This document shows, piece after piece, positions 63,422 through 64,000 of a stretch of 64,000 bases of DNA (positions within the stretch are counted from its first letter, which is position 1; each line of letters opens with the position of its first letter). Under the pieces are notes generated by a model. That model was given only the letters and a program-made list of their open reading frames with translations, had not been told where the DNA came from and made no database searches. Made by a program: the position numbers and the translations under genes. Source of the DNA: Scilla litardierei (Eukaryota > Streptophyta > Magnoliopsida > Asparagales > Asparagaceae). Location: NCBI GenBank assembly GCA_030789695.1, contig CM061133.1:92975248-93039247 (forward strand), read 5' to 3'.

Positions 63422-64000
63422 TGACGCCCGCCCGGAAATGTGTGTTTTATGTGTGCAATAATATGATCGGGGCGTGAGATTTAAATATTTGTAACCGCAG
63501 ACGCACGGTGTTGTAGTGTGGCTTGGGGGTCAAACTCAGGGAGGCGTGGATGTGCTTGTGTCAAGGAGGATCAAATTCACCCCATGGGCGAGCTAGCTCG
63601 AATCGGATAAATGGTTGTCACAGTAAATGAATGCGAGGGATAAATAATATAAAGGAAAACCCGGGACTTTGGTTTCCACCCTATCGAGCGATTCTCGCCG
63701 ATACGGCCTACGTGTAGGCTAACGATCGGAATTAGGGTCTAATGGTGAGAAGTTGCCTCTAAGAGTGGTACCAGCATCCCATGGGCCTGATATTCCGATC
63801 AGTGCCCAGGATGATACGCCGGACTTCCCAGGTTCGGTCAGTGGGCACTCCCGTGTCCATTAACACTGACTGACTCCGGGAGCACTAAGTTCGCAACGAT
63901 AACTCCCAACGTCTCATCCTGCCGCTCCTGCGCGCTAGGATTCGACGTCAACGCTAAGGGCGTGAGCTATGGCTAGGGAGTCAATAGCCAAGTTTATTCC
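63422..64000 (-). repeat. 5' LTR of element C (right copy, cut by window end)
   Basis: Begins TGACGCCCGCCCGG and is colinear with 55742 onward for the 579 bp visible. The dyad cluster and TATA box of this copy lie beyond the window. Confidence 0.88.

Larger units (their letters stand above)
55742..64000 (-). mobile_element. Element C: Athila-type element related to A, gag-protease only, runs off the window
   Basis: Left (3') LTR 55742-57329; right (5') LTR from 63422, cut by the window end. Layout on the minus strand is the same as in A: primer site, gag-protease, GGGAGGCAACCC motif, dyad cluster with TATA box, second reading frame, hairpins, A/G-rich tract, polypurine tract. No RT, RNase H or integrase occurs in the 6.1 kb between LTRs. 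Many non-coding blocks are recognisably similar to A. It inserted into the G right LTR, so it is younger than G. Confidence 0.87.

Overview
The window is repeat DNA from a flowering-plant nuclear genome. I can assign most of it to LTR retrotransposons, several nested in one another. I found no host gene, rRNA, tRNA or CRISPR array. The plant assignment rests on Athila-type Ty3/gypsy gag, protease and pol sequences, tRNA-Asp and initiator tRNA-Met primer binding sites, and Ty1/copia gag and pol relics. The species cannot be read from the sequence. For reference I letter the elements A to H and S.

Layout. 1-3275: right end of copia-like element H (leader, primer site, 2.5-kb LTR; the rest lies left of the window). 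3396-6078: S, a probable solo LTR of a chromovirus-type gypsy element. 6079 to about 23130: D, a 5'-truncated plus-strand Athila-type element, split by A (7030-17491, minus strand), which has intact LTRs and a 5-bp target duplication (GCCAC). 23905-34288: B, a complete minus-strand Athila-type element (target duplication ATAAA). 34294-47470: copia relic F (minus), whose 3' LTR is split by E (35678-42762), a gag-only copia element. 47471-49009: unassigned. 49010 to beyond the window: G, another gag-only copia element, whose right LTR is split by C (55742 to beyond 64000), an Athila-type element related to A.

How the parts relate. A, C and D carry gag and protease but no reverse transcriptase, RNase H or integrase. 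B carries those three but no recognisable gag or protease. All four Athila-type elements share a non-coding plan: a motif after the first coding region, a cluster of dyad-symmetric CpG-rich sites, in several cases a TATA box, a second small reading frame, a hairpin with an AGGA or AGGG loop next to AGCTTGGGGG, a purine-rich tract, and a second such hairpin plus polypurine tract at the 3' LTR. The dyad cluster is repeated in the LTR, directly upstream of the TATA box in A, C and D.

Most notable. The dyad sites are family-specific: CCGATCGG-centred in A and C, GCTCGGTCGAGC in B, CACTCGACCGAGTG in D. Both half-sites change together, and sites often occur as inverted pairs with centres about two helical turns apart. 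With a separate promoter for a second reading frame, this resembles a self-recognition or anti-silencing arrangement, an inference comparable to VANC proteins of VANDAL transposons. The AGGA-loop hairpins also show paired changes in their arms. Every coding region of any length is damaged by stops or frameshifts, so the elements are probably inactive copies.
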